Positions 44,834 through 55,416 of a stretch of DNA of 64,000 nucleotides are shown piece after piece; position 1 is the first letter of the stretch; each line of letters opens with the position of its first letter. Made by a program: the position numbers and the translations under genes. The notes below the pieces were generated by a model that was not told the origin of the DNA, did not search any database, and saw only the letters and a list, made by a program, of their open reading frames with translations. The DNA is taken from positions 162,479-226,478 of the forward strand of contig JAAVTG010001040.1 of NCBI GenBank assembly GCA_011947345.1. The letters are read 5' to 3'. The DNA comes from Phytophthora quininea. Its lineage: Eukaryota; Oomycota; Peronosporomycetes; Peronosporales; Peronosporaceae.

Positions 44834-46124
44834 CTTTATTTTTATTTTTATTTTCTTGGTTATCACCGGTTAGCGCTCAGGGCGAGCACGGCATCAGCCC
44901 CGCTGACCGGGTAGAACCCGGCGGCTCCGGTTGCCAATCCTGCCACTCATATCCAGAGCTACCTACATGCAGGAGCTAACGGGATGGCTATTTCACTACA
45001 CACACGAGCGCACGGCTCGCTTCAGTTTCCCGTCAATACCTCGGCACACCGGGTAGCACCGGTGTGACGAAGCTTTACAGTCAGTCCTTGGTCGAGTCGG
45101 GTCCATTGCCTCGCGTGGAGGGTGCTGGATCCCTTACATCGTTGGCGGCAACCTGTGACGGTGCCCCTTGGTGGGTTGCGCACTTGGTCACTCGCCAGTG
45201 CGTGCGGAACTCTTGGTATCTTGATCATTAGTTATTCGACCCGTACTTGCTGTGGCGCATTGTTGTCTTCTTGCTTCTCCCGGTAGCCCGATACGGGAAC
45301 TAGTATTGCTCAGGCCACCGCTCTTGTTCTCGTCGCGTGCTCAACACCGATATCTGCGATACTTCGCCCCACAGCGTGACCAAGTTGTTGGCCGTGGTCC
45401 CGGACACGGGTGCCGCAGAAGTCTTTGTTTGTGATGCATTCAGTCTCTATCGGTCCGGTCGCCCTTGGATGCGTGTGGGGACAGAACGATCGACCGGGTT
45501 CGTATGCACGCGTGTGCCACATCAGGTGCAGGTTGTCGTTACTGGGACCTTGATTTCCGGAGCTCCACTGATCGTTATCCTGCGGAGATCCCCTCACTGT
45601 GCCACCGTCAAAGTGGCATCTCTGCTCTTCTACTATGCCCCCGCACTTCTGTGAGGTTCTGGGGTTCCTTGTTGGTCTTGTAGTCTTTGGGATCCGTTGT
45701 GGTTCCTGTTTTGTCTTGTATGTCGCTGCTTGTCCTGGTCTTGCCTTTGTTGTAGTCCGTGGTGTTGCTCTCCGTCGAGACTCGCTGCGGCATCCCCGGG
45801 TCACTGTGGCCCGATGTGTTGTTCTCGTGTGTCTCCATGTTCGCGCCGGGCCGAACGCTGGGCCCACGATCCCTGCCCGGCCTTCGGCCTTGGCTCCTCT
45901 TGTCCGTGGATTTATTTCTCTTGGCACACTGGGGGATACAGCACCGCGGTACGAGCAGGCTTCTATCTGTCTTTAGCTTTCTCCACGGTGGTGTCGCTGT
46001 TGACTCTGTGTATCTCCTTCACTCGCGATCTCACGCGAGTGGCCGAGGCTGCCTGCCGTGATTCCCCTCGGACTTCGGGCGTATCGGTTTCGCACCTCCT
46101 GGCAAATTTGGGAATACACATGCT
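44834..46124 (-). mobile_element. Retroposed element with 9-bp target duplications
   Basis: CACAGCTTA occurs at 44825-44833 and again at 46125-46133, exactly flanking a 1,291-bp segment. On the minus strand the segment ends in an A-rich tail of AAAAT units next to the 44825 repeat, as expected for target-primed reverse transcription. The body has higher GC than its surroundings. A minus-strand frame (45927-45310, 205 codons) is Arg/Thr/Pro-rich with no domain I recognise. It could be a 5'-truncated LINE or a non-autonomous retroposon. Confidence 0.7.
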
Positions 46125-46440
46125 CACAGCTTAACTAGTTTTAGTAGCATCAATGTGTGGTGGTCCGAAGGATTCGGAGAGCGTATCACTCTAGCAATTG
46201 TACCATGCCATCATTGCATTCCATTCGCACGGTACTCCGAACGACTTTACGTAATGGCGCCTTGTATGTACTCTGGATATGGTCGAAATAAACTGAAGTA
46301 TATCCGCTTCTCAAGTCGAAGCTTTGGATGGGCTATTGAGAATTTTCGTAAACAACATGGTCGCTTTGTTTTCGAGCAACTATGGTCTTCTCATACAAAC
46401 TACGCCGTCAATTTGTTTTCTTCCTATAGCACCGTGTTAG

Positions 46441-46460
46441 TTGTCGCCATTTCCCACAAC
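46441..46460 (+). promoter_or_regulatory. Initiator-like motif upstream of RXLR6
   Basis: TTGTCGCCATTTCCCACAAC is a weaker match to the oomycete initiator, about 39-58 bases before the ATG. Confidence 0.35.
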
Positions 46461-46498
46461 ACCCAACGTTTTACCACCAACAAAGTCGAGGACCAACT

Positions 46499-47011
46499 AT
46501 GCGTCTCACTTCCGTCCTCATCGTGGCTGCTGTCGCCCTCTTCACCAGCACGGAAGCTGCTTCAATTACGGCGCCAAACATTTCGACCGTTGACAAGAGC
46601 AACGGTATCAAGGTGGTCGACGTCGCTTTTGGCAAGAGGGTTCTAAGAACCACCAAACTCCAAGTCGAAGACTCGGACGACGATGACCTTGACTCCGATG
46701 ACGACTCAGTCAACGACCAAGCCGAGGAGGAACGGATGATTAGCGCGGGGAAGTTCTTGATGACCGAAGCGGACGCCATCAAGGCTGCAAACTCCTTCAC
46801 CAAGCTGAAAGGCGAAGACGCGAAACTCTGGGCGAAGATCGAGAATGTCAAGGGTGCTAAAGGCCGAATCAACAGCTGGGCGAACGAAGATCTCTCACTC
46901 GCGCAGGTAAAGGAACTATTCGGTGCCGGTGCGAGTAAGGACATGGAGAAGGCGATCAACTTGTATTCGGCAGTTCTGCTGCGCAACAAGCAGAGTGCCA
47001 TCGCTGCTTAG
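46499..47011 (+). CDS. RXLR6: intact secreted RXLR-EER WY effector
   Basis: ATG at 46499 gives 170 residues. The signal peptide is MRLTSVLIVAAVALFTS, RVLR is at 47-50 and EER at 77-79 after an acidic linker. The WY half has KGRINSWANEDLSLAQV and KAINLYSAVLLRNKQS. The RXLR variant differs (RVLR instead of RFLR) and the prodomain is more diverged. It is the last effector before the housekeeping block and ends 69 bases from the end of the convergent transporter. Confidence 0.92.
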   Translation: MRLTSVLIVAAVALFTSTEAASITAPNISTVDKSNGIKVVDVAFGKRVLRTTKLQVEDSDDDDLDSDDDSVNDQAEEERMISAGKFLMTEADAIKAANSFTKLKGEDAKLWAKIENVKGAKGRINSWANEDLSLAQVKELFGAGASKDMEKAINLYSAVLLRNKQSAIAA

Positions 47012-47079
47012 GCTGAACACCTTGAACAAGTTGCATATAGACGTCCTTTGACTTGGTTCATTGTTTGTGCTTTTGTGGT

Positions 47080-49058
47080 TTAGTGATGACTTAGCATTCG
47101 AACAAATCGGGACGTACATACCACACCCGCGGCAAACAAAATGCACGGTAGAGTCAGCACATTTCCCGTCCCCAACGGCGCCAGACTCTCCGTGCCATAC
47201 ACTTGAACTGTCAACTCTGACGCTGCAGCAAACAGCATGAGTACGCCGATATAGAGGCCGTTGTTGTTAAATCCATGAGCCGAAATCTGAAGCTCTTTGC
47301 CCATGATCCCCACTACCGAAAAAGATGTTTGCAACCGTGTGGTAAAAGGCCGTTGCAACAAAGCCCGCAAACGCCACTGGTTTGAAGTATTTACCCACAG
47401 ACACTGCAAGCACCAAAGCACAAGCTGGAGAGTGGTTATAAAACAAGGGAATTAGTTTGTGACGATGTCGTAATGAAAGTTATACACTACGTACTGCCAA
47501 TAGTAAGCCCAAGGACTGCAACACGCTTGAGGTAGTATGCGTCAGGTACTCGTGGCATGATAAGAAGTACAACTGCACAAATGATTGCTTCAAGGCCATT
47601 CTACCGAACATCATTCCGATAAGCGGGAAAGCCACAACATATCAAAATAATTGCTACTTGTACCTGTGCAATCAGCGCCGTATTGGCCATGTCGAGCCCT
47701 CGCTTGTATTCATCTTTGCTTTCAGCGTTACAGTCTGCAAAAGCATTGGAATCCGTGTCAATACGAACGCCCCATTTTCCGCACGTGCAGATAAACAAAA
47801 TACCTGTAGCCTTGCAACCCCCATACACGTTGGCGCCCCACCATTGATACACTTCATCCGAAAAGCTCAACCACGCGAAACTAGACGTCGTCAACAAGTT
47901 AGATCTCTCGTATCGTAAAATATACGTAGTAAAAGACGTTGCTCTTACGATAGCACAAAGTACACCACGCTCAGGAAGCGAAACACTCTTGGTGAGTGCA
48001 CTACTTGCTGCCACGCTTCTCGTCCTACAAGACCAAGACGCGGTTGGAACGCAGGTTTATCCTGCGGATGTTCGGGACGAAGATAAACACACAAAGCTGT
48101 TGTGCCGATGATCGCTGCCGTCGTGATACCAAAGGCTTTCAGAACCTCCTCGCCACTGATAGCGCTTGCGAAAACTACCGCGTCTGAAGTACGTCGAAAG
48201 AGCAAAGAGCCCAATACGCCGCCAAAGCCTTCATACATGGCGAGTGTTGCTTGGGCATGAACTTGAAACTCAATCGGGACTTCGTCCATGATGCGAGCTC
48301 GTAAACCGATCTGAAGACAGCGCACCAGTTAGAATTGTACCATGACTCAGCTCCGATTGGACTCACGTTCAGCAATAAGGTGCCGATGCTTAGTAAAACA
48401 AGCAGCAATTGAGTTAGCGAATGGATGTGGGGAAACAGCACATTCGCCGATCCAAAGAGCAAGCCCGACACGGTGACGATGCCGGCTGCAGCCATTAGGA
48501 AGACGTTCCTCCTTCCCCATTTCGATAAAGAGCGATCTGACATAGCGCCAAGGATCGGTGCAAGCAAGAACTGGATAAGACTTGGCACGAACCGCGGCAC
48601 ATAGTCAGAGATACCCATGGACTCCATATACGACAAGCGGACGTTGGTGAAGACAGTATCTACACGTAAGAGAATCGTTAAAATACGTGAATACCCCCAC
48701 ACACACACAAAGAATTGTAAGTACAGCACGCACTGAGGATAGCGTACGCCGCCCATGGCTTGGCCAGAATGACGCACGTTCGGAACGTCCGCGTCCTGAG
48801 AGTCCACTGAACTTCAGGAACACGCAGCAGATCACCGACACCATCATCATTCGAACCAGTTCTGTCGTTATCGATCTCAATCGCCATCGAGCTGTCGACT
48901 GCGGAATCAAACCGCAGCTTTTTCAAAGCGCTTGCGTCATGTTCTTCGTCCACGACGATCTCCACTGGCAAAGTGGAGGGGGTCAAGCAGTCCACGAATA
49001 CAGTCGAGTCCTCGAGACCTCCTTCTCCTCGCAGCAAACGCTGAGGGAGCTCTGCCAT
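47080..49058 (-). CDS. SLC45/GPH-like sugar:cation symporter, six exons
   Basis: Exons with GT-AG borders: 49058-48734, 48659-48367, 48310-47949, 47880-47664, 47600-47495, 47424-47080. The product is about 548 residues with many hydrophobic segments. SDRSLSKWGRRNVFLMAAAG in exon 2 is the signature loop of the GPH/SLC45 branch of the major facilitator superfamily. GLRARIMDEVPIEFQVHAQA in exon 3 matches the second-half region of that family. The acidic N-terminal 90 residues are cytosolic. Substrate is not predictable beyond a sugar. In exon 6 the frame slips at the T run near 47318-47322 and needs one base fewer or two more. GPH transporters usually have 12 membrane segments. Confidence 0.75.
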
Positions 49059-49586
49059 CACCACCGACGTGGAACAAATGGAGTTATGGCGGATTCTTGC
49101 ACAAGAAAATACACCATCGAAACGCACCTGTTTATTCTGAGCCGGTGAGTGCTTGGGCATCCTTCCACCATCTGGCCAACTCCGGCTCTGCTCCATCACG
49201 TTCGACAAGTTGTTAGCTCATGGCACCATGCACCACCACCACAAAGATACAATACTACTACTCTGTAGTAGTACATGTAGCAAACGCATGCTAAAGCCGA
49301 TTGAAAGCAATCAAAAATAGAGCAACATGCATTCAACCGCGACTACTTCCTCCCTCTGCTCTCGTCGTCCGTCTTCTGGTTGTCGTTGGCATCCACGGAA
49401 CAGAGCGCGTTCCATCACATTTTCAGCGGCAAGTTGAAGCGACACAGACAGACAGACAGCCAGCCGGACACTCCTCCAAGCCTTCGCAACTCCATCCACA
49501 TCTTCCTCCTTCGATCTCCTTCTCCTTTTGAAAATTCTAAACGAAACGTGCAGGTCGAGGCGTGAAAGGACAGCACACCGACCAGC
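49059..49586. other. Intergenic, no gene seen
   Basis: Separates the start of the transporter from the 3' end of the Ran gene. A short GACA repeat occurs near 49442. No coding signal is convincing. Confidence 0.5.
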
Positions 49587-50307
49587 TTACAGGTCCTCGT
49601 CCTCATCGGGCAGCGGCACGGCCGCGGCCGCAGAGCTGGCGTCCGCCTCAATCTGGGCAATCTGTTCCTGCGAGATCGTCACCTCCGGCGGGCGGAGCGC
49701 AGGCGCCTCCACAAACGTCAAGTTGTTGTCACTATCATAAAAAATGATAATAATTAGTCATCAAAATAACCCGTAAAGAATAAAATACCACAATAATGAC
49801 GCACCCGACAAGCTTGCGGGCCAGCCAGAGGAAGGGCTTCTCGAACTGGTAGTTGGACTTGGCCGAGATGTCAAAGTACTGCAGGTTTTTCTTGCGGTGG
49901 AAGGTAATCTGCTTGGCCTTGACCTTGCGGTCCTTGACCTCCACCTTGTTGCCGCACAGCACGATGGGGATGTTCTCGCACACGCGGAACAGGTCTCGGT
50001 GCCAGTTGGGCACGTTCTTGTACGTGATGCGCGACGTCACGTCGAACATGATGATGGCGCACTGGCCCTGGATGTAGTAGCCGTCGCGCAGGCCGCCGAA
50101 CTTCTCCTGGCCGGCCGTGTCCCAGCAGTTGAAGCGGATCGGGCCGAAGTTGGTGTGGAACGTCAGCGGGTGCACCTCCACGCCCAGCGTGGCCACGTAC
50201 TTCTTCTCGAACTCGCCCGTCAGGTGGCGCTTGACGAACGTGGTCTTGCCCACGCCGCCGTCGCCCACGAGGATCAGCTTGAATTCCGGCACGTTCTGAG
50301 CCTGCAT
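49587..50307 (-). CDS. RAN: Ran GTPase (nuclear transport)
   Basis: Two exons, 50307-49805 and 49731-49587, joined by a 73-bp GT-AG intron, give 215 residues (animal Ran has 216). Visible motifs are [14 protein letters not shown] (P-loop), [16 protein letters not shown] (switch II), [13 protein letters not shown] and the acidic C-terminus PDEDEDL that is peculiar to Ran. Ran-GTP drives nuclear import and export and spindle assembly. The guanine-specificity motif reads NKVE where NKxD is the rule, a conservative Asp-to-Glu change at a key base-recognition residue. It lies head to head with NOP10 with about 800 bp between. Confidence 0.96.
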
Positions 50308-50688
50308 CGGCGGTAGATACTGTTAGATCGAAGAATGTCTGTGTGGCCCGCACTGCTGGCCCGCGTCCCGCGGGTTCGGATTCGATTCATCCCGTAATGC
50401 ACGCGTCGGTCCCGTAAAATGGGTACATTTGACCCAAAGCGCGCTTGTTTGGTGGAGTCTCCATCCGCTCGTCCTCCTGCTGTTGCTGAGAGAGCGATGC
50501 AGCGGAGACGCCGACTACGGGACGCAGAGCGCGTGGACGCGGGCGCAGCAAGCGGAGGGCCAGCGAGTGCATGCATAGAGAGAGAGAGAGAGTTAGCCAA
50601 ACTTACCATGGCGTCTAAAGTCCTTTGCTATCAACTATCCAAATGGCACAAAACTCCCGGGGCCGCTCCAAGCCAGCCATCAGTTGTA

Positions 50689-50965
50689 AAAAACCTCACG
50701 ACGCGCGAGGTTTTTCGTTCAGGTTGGGCCGGATTTGGCAAGTTAGGCGAGTTTAGGTTCCTAGCTAGATTAGGTAAGGCTAGGCTGAGACCCTAGCCTA
50801 ACGATGTTCATTTGCTGTTCTTGGCTTGATTGCTGCTGCACGCAGCGTTTTACATGTACTAGTAGAACTGTAGCACTATGCTAGTGCCAAGGGCGCAAGT
50901 TGCGAACTCAAAGTTGGCGGCGCGCCATAGTGGAGCCAAGTGGTTTGGAAAAACCTCGAGGTTTT
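50689..50965. other. Three perfect hairpins in the Ran-NOP10 intergenic region
   Basis: AAAAACCTC at 50689-50697 pairs with GAGGTTTTT at 50707-50715. AGGCTAGG at 50777-50784 pairs with CCTAGCCT at 50792-50799. AAAACCTCGAGGTTTT at 50950-50965 is a perfect palindrome sharing the first hairpin's arms. Function is unknown. Confidence 0.6.
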
Positions 50966-51078
50966 ATTCGACGAATTGGAATCAGATTCGTCTCTGCTGA
51001 TTGGCTGCGGCTGGCACGTCTGAGTCGAGCGCGACATTGACTGGTCGGCACGAGGTTTCGCATTCTTTGGCCACCTTG

Positions 51079-51096
51079 CATCACTCCATTCACTAG
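51079..51096 (+). promoter_or_regulatory. Oomycete-type initiator upstream of NOP10
   Basis: CATCACTCCATTCACTAG resembles the oomycete initiator and lies about 11-28 bases before the ATG, giving a very short leader. Confidence 0.4.
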
Positions 51097-51106
51097 AGCA
51101 GCAACC

Positions 51107-51388
51107 ATGCACCTCATGTACTACCTCGGCGAGGACGGCAAGCGCGTCTACACGCTCAAGGTGCGCTGGCTGCTGTTGTAGTTGTAGGCGTACTGGATCG
51201 ACTGCTAACGTTTGTGTTTGGTGCTCTTTTGTTGGGACGTACAGAAGCAGACGCCCAGCGGAGCCCCCACGTGCTCGGCCCACCCGGCGCGCTTCTCGCC
51301 CGACGACAAGTTCTCCAAGGAGCGCATCACCACCAAGAAGCGTTTCGGCCTGCTGCCCACGCAGTCGCCCGACCCCATCTTCCAGTAG
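51107..51388 (+). CDS. NOP10: NOP10, H/ACA small nucleolar ribonucleoprotein subunit
   Basis: Two exons, 51107-51160 and 51245-51388, with a GT-AG intron of 84 bp, give 65 residues (64 in human). The N-terminal half [19 protein letters not shown] and the block [20 protein letters not shown] are diagnostic. NOP10 is a core subunit of box H/ACA particles, which guide pseudouridylation of ribosomal RNA. The gene is too short, and split, to stand out as an open frame. Confidence 0.95.
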
Positions 51389-51571
51389 AGAGCAGGCTAC
51401 AGTTAGACACACCTCGCCGGGTTTTATTTACCAATCAATCCATGCTTCTGTTCATGTTCATTGCTGTCTATAATAACATTGTGGTGGTGATGATGGTGGT
51501 GGTGGTTGACTTCATGTTTGAACGGAAGTTGACCTGGCCATACAAATTTCAAGTGCATTTTTACAGCCAAG

Positions 51572-54500
51572 ATGGAGTTGATGGGCAGCAGCGAGGATGA
51601 ATCGGACGTGGCGCCGTCTCCTGCGGTGCCCGTGGCTCGGCCCAAGCCTGCCAGCGTCCAGAAGCAGTCCGCCACGCCTCCTCCTATGGCTAGACCCAAA
51701 GAGAAGCCCGTCATTTCTGCCCGCGAGCTGTTACTAAGCTTCTTGCCTGCTGGCAAGGGACAGAAGACGCTAACGTCTCCTAAAAGGAGGCGGCGATGGA
51801 GGAAGCTGTTGACGCGTATTCTTTTCTATCCCCAAAGAAACCAATAGCGTCGCCAAGTTCTTTAAAGCCTCAGACTTCTTTATCCGAGGGTAGAGAGCTG
51901 TCAGCTAGTGAAAGAATCGCCAGGAAATATGGGCTGAAGACGGCGGCGGAGGCAACGGTATCTAAAGGTGATGATAAATCTACAGAAGTATTAACATCCA
52001 AGAAAAAGAAACATGTCGAGTATTACGAACCTACGAGAAGGAACTCTGCGTCTCTGAAAGAAGCACCAGTGAACAGCAAGAAAAGGAGTTTCTGGCAGGC
52101 GCAGACTGCGGGAGTTGATGGCGATAAAGAAACATCAACGAAGAAATATGTGTCGCCGTTCCGAAGTTCCGAAGGCTTTCGAGATATGAAGCAGAAAAGA
52201 CGGAGACAGAAGGCGATGGAGGACGTGTTGAAGGACGAAGAGAGCAATGACGACGAAGTGATCACGGCGAAGAAACTACCGCAACATGTTTTAGGCTCGG
52301 CTATTGAAGCACCAACGGATGATGCCGACGACTGGTTTTCAGACTCAAAAGAGGTTAATTCCGATGAGGAGGACGTGGCCAATGCTTCCAACAAGGTCGA
52401 AGAGAATGCAAAACGTTCGATTTCTCCAAAGCAGAGCACGCCTCGACCAGGTGCTAAATCACGACTGCAGGTAAAGCCTCGCTTCCAGAAAAAGTTCGTA
52501 AACAACGACAGGACTCCAGCGACGAGGAGGATTCATCGGAGCCGACACCAGTAGAGGAGATCTGGCCACGCCTTCCTCCACCACTGGTATGTTTTAGGAG
52601 ATTTTTATTCGATCTGTCTGACGATTTGTTTTGGTATGTATTAGAACGACGTGGGTTCCATGGTTCTTCCAGCCGACGTGGAGAATAATTCGGATGATTC
52701 TGCCCAGCAGCTCGAAGTTTGTGCGAACCTCAACAAGTTCTTGTTTGACTATCAACGAGAAGGTGTGAAGTTCCTGTACAGCGCTTACCAACGCAACACT
52801 GGGGCTGTGTTGGGGGATGATATGGGTCTGGGCAAGACGATTCAGGTTATCGCATTTCTGTCTGCGATTATGGGAAATCATGGAGACCATCGCGATAAAG
52901 ATGCATGGAGAGCATTGCTGCATCAAAGGCGTGAGCGGTACTATGAAGGATGTGACAAACACGGCAATGGAGCCGAGTTTTCTTTTGCTGATGAAGTTGG
53001 CCCGATTTTTATAGTAGTACCGGCCTCGCTGCTTCAGAATTGGGAAGCAGAACTGCATTTGTGGATGAGCTGTCACGCCATTATCTTGCGAGGAAAACTA
53101 GTGGATCGAGAGGCAATTATTGATCAGATTTCAAGGTACGGGTGATTATTCTCTTTGTTGTAACGCACCGACTTCTGAATGTGTGTTGTGCTGCGATAGA
53201 GGTGAATTTGAAATCGTAATCTGTAGCTATGACGTGCTGAAAATCTCTTTAAAACGCTTACACGACATTCCGTGGCAGTTGGTGATTTTGGACGAGATGC
53301 ATTGTTTGAAGAACCCGGAGGCGCAGCTTACAAAAGCTGTTAAAGCGATCAAGTGCCCGAGGAAATTTGGATTAACGGGAACTTTGATGCAAAACAACGA
53401 AAATGAACTGCACTGCTTGATCGACACGATCGCGCCCGGGGCTCTCGGAAGTTTGCAAGAGTTTCAAGCGTACTATGGCAACGATATTAAGTACGGAAGG
53501 AAAAAATCTGCCGTCCCTGAAGCTGTCAAGCGAAGCCGTCAAAAAGAAGCAGCTCTACGCAAAATTTTGGTCCCTTATTATCTCCGACGAGAGAAAGATA
53601 TCAATCCAACCTTCCAAGAAATCAGCAAGAACGATCAAGTTGTGTTTTGCGACCTCACTCCGTATCAACTAGCGGCATATGAGCGGGTTCTACAAATGCC
53701 CGAGTTTGAGTTGCTCCGGAGCGGGGAGAAACCTTGTGACTGCGAGCGTGACAGTAAGAACCCTCGTAAGAAATGTTGCTACAAAACTCCAGGAGATATC
53801 GGTCGTCGTGGACTGATCTGGGAGCGCTTCCACGAAGATGGCGCTTGCTGGAATTGTCCGAACTGCATGGGGCTCCCTTGCGTTGCCCAGTTATTAAAGA
53901 TATCGAACCACATGGAACTAATCAAAGTGAATCCAAAAGCCTCGCCAGAGCTGCAAGAATGTGAAGCTGAATTTGCAGCTGCAGCGTTTGGTGACGACCT
54001 CGACGCTGTTGGAGGTGTAGAACAAGTGAATAGTTTCCAGCAAATGCACGCTATCGGAACGCAAACTTGTGGCAAAATGGTAGTGCTAGAAAAACTGCTT
54101 GCAGTGTGGAGAAAGCGAAAGGAAAGAACGCTGATTTTTAGCCGAAGCACACGGATGCTGGACATCATCCAGTGGTTCTTGATTACCAAGGCTACGAAAT
54201 ACTGTCGACTCGACGGGAACACAAGAGTCGAAGACCGACTACAAATGGTGAACGACTTTAACAATCCTGATAGTAATACGAGCATTTTCTTGATCAGCAC
54301 GAGAGCTGGCGGTGTGGGCCTGAATCTGCAAAGCGCCACCAACGTCGTGATTTTTGATCCAAGTTGGAATCCAGCCCATGACTGCCAAGCGCAAGATCGA
54401 GCGTACCGAATCGGGCAAACGAAAGATGTACAGGTCTATCGTTTGATTACACTAGGGACGATCGAGGAGATGATTTATGTGCGCCAGATTTACAAGCAAC

Positions 54501-55321
54501 AGCTCAGTGATACGACTCTGAAAGGTTCCAAGGCACCACGATACTTTGAAGGCGTTCAAGGTAATCCGAACCAAAGAGGCGAACTGTTTGGTATAGCAAA
54601 CCTGCTCTGCTGGAAACCTGGCGGTGTTCTCAAGGGCATTCAGGATTCATATCAACGCAGTCGGGATGGATTGTTAATCCAGAACAATCACGTTCAATAC
54701 GATGCAAGTGCTATGAAGAAGGCGTCTCAAAGGGCAAAGTCTAAGAAGCAAGAAGAGCCGCTAGACGATGAAGGCGAGATGATCGAAGTTGCAGACGAAA
54801 TGCTATCGGATACGCTGAAGAAAGGCACCCCGCCGTCACAAAGCCCAGTCGATACAAAGATCTCTGATGACAACAGCGCTGACGATGACGATGTGGAAGC
54901 AGCGTTAGGTACGTCGGCTTTTCGCCATGATACAATCGTTGGGGAAGAAGAACGAGACGGCGGTGATAGTGAAATGTTTGATGTTGAAACTCTGCCGACA
55001 ATGCAAGGTCGGGTTGCTGACGATACCGACGAGGGTCCTGAAAATGACGCAGACGCGCTGTTGGGTGCGACTGCTTTCCGACATGATGATGTTGTCGGAG
55101 AACAACACGAACAGCAACGAGCGCTGCAAAGTGTTCATCAAATCACTCAGTCCCAAGACGACGTGATTGTGCTCGATGAATCGGAACCAGATGTGGTGGT
55201 GCCATCTCCAAATCCAAGGAACTCGAATGGAGTTAATGGGCGTCACAGGAGCGTGTTGAGTTCGCTTAATGCTAATCCTCGGCAAGGACACGGCCGTCTA
55301 TATGCGCCCCAGTATCAGTAA
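51572..55321 (+). CDS. ERCC6L2: ERCC6L2-like SNF2 family DNA translocase
   Basis: Exons 51572-52586, 52645-53135 and 53200-55321 give about 1,209 residues once two single-base losses in exon 1 are allowed for (A runs 51782-51785 and 52489-52493). The N-terminal 340 residues are low-complexity and basic. The SNF2 core follows: DYQREGVKFLYSAY, GDDMGLGKTIQVIAFL (Walker A), ILDEMHCLKNP (Walker B, DEMH), LTGTLMQNNENEL, then STRAGGVGLNLQSATNVVIF and DRAYRIGQTKDVQVY. Between the two lobes, the cysteine cluster CDCERDSKNPRKKCCYKT matches the one in ERCC6L2, distinguishing it from CSB/RAD26. ERCC6L2 is a nuclear end-joining and genome-stability factor. The C-terminus is acidic and repeats a TSAFRHD-type block. 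Confidence 0.88.
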
Positions 55322-55416
55322 ACACGCTTCGGGTGTTGATTTCATTCAACGCGCATCATTATATTGATCAAATACTTGGTGCAACATGAAGGCAGGGCCG
55401 CGACGTTATTCGTAGA

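Noticed and set aside
45310..45927. 205-codon minus-strand frame as a protein gene
   Set aside because: Composition is biased (Arg, Thr, Pro), it lies inside a flanked retroposon, and no domain or initiation context supports it.
49434..49465. GACA microsatellite near 49440 as a functional element
   Set aside because: Short simple repeat; nothing else supports a role.
49871..50353. Frames overlapping Ran in other phases and on the plus strand (49871-50353 minus, 49897-50316 plus)
   Set aside because: Low-complexity shadows of the codon-biased Ran gene.
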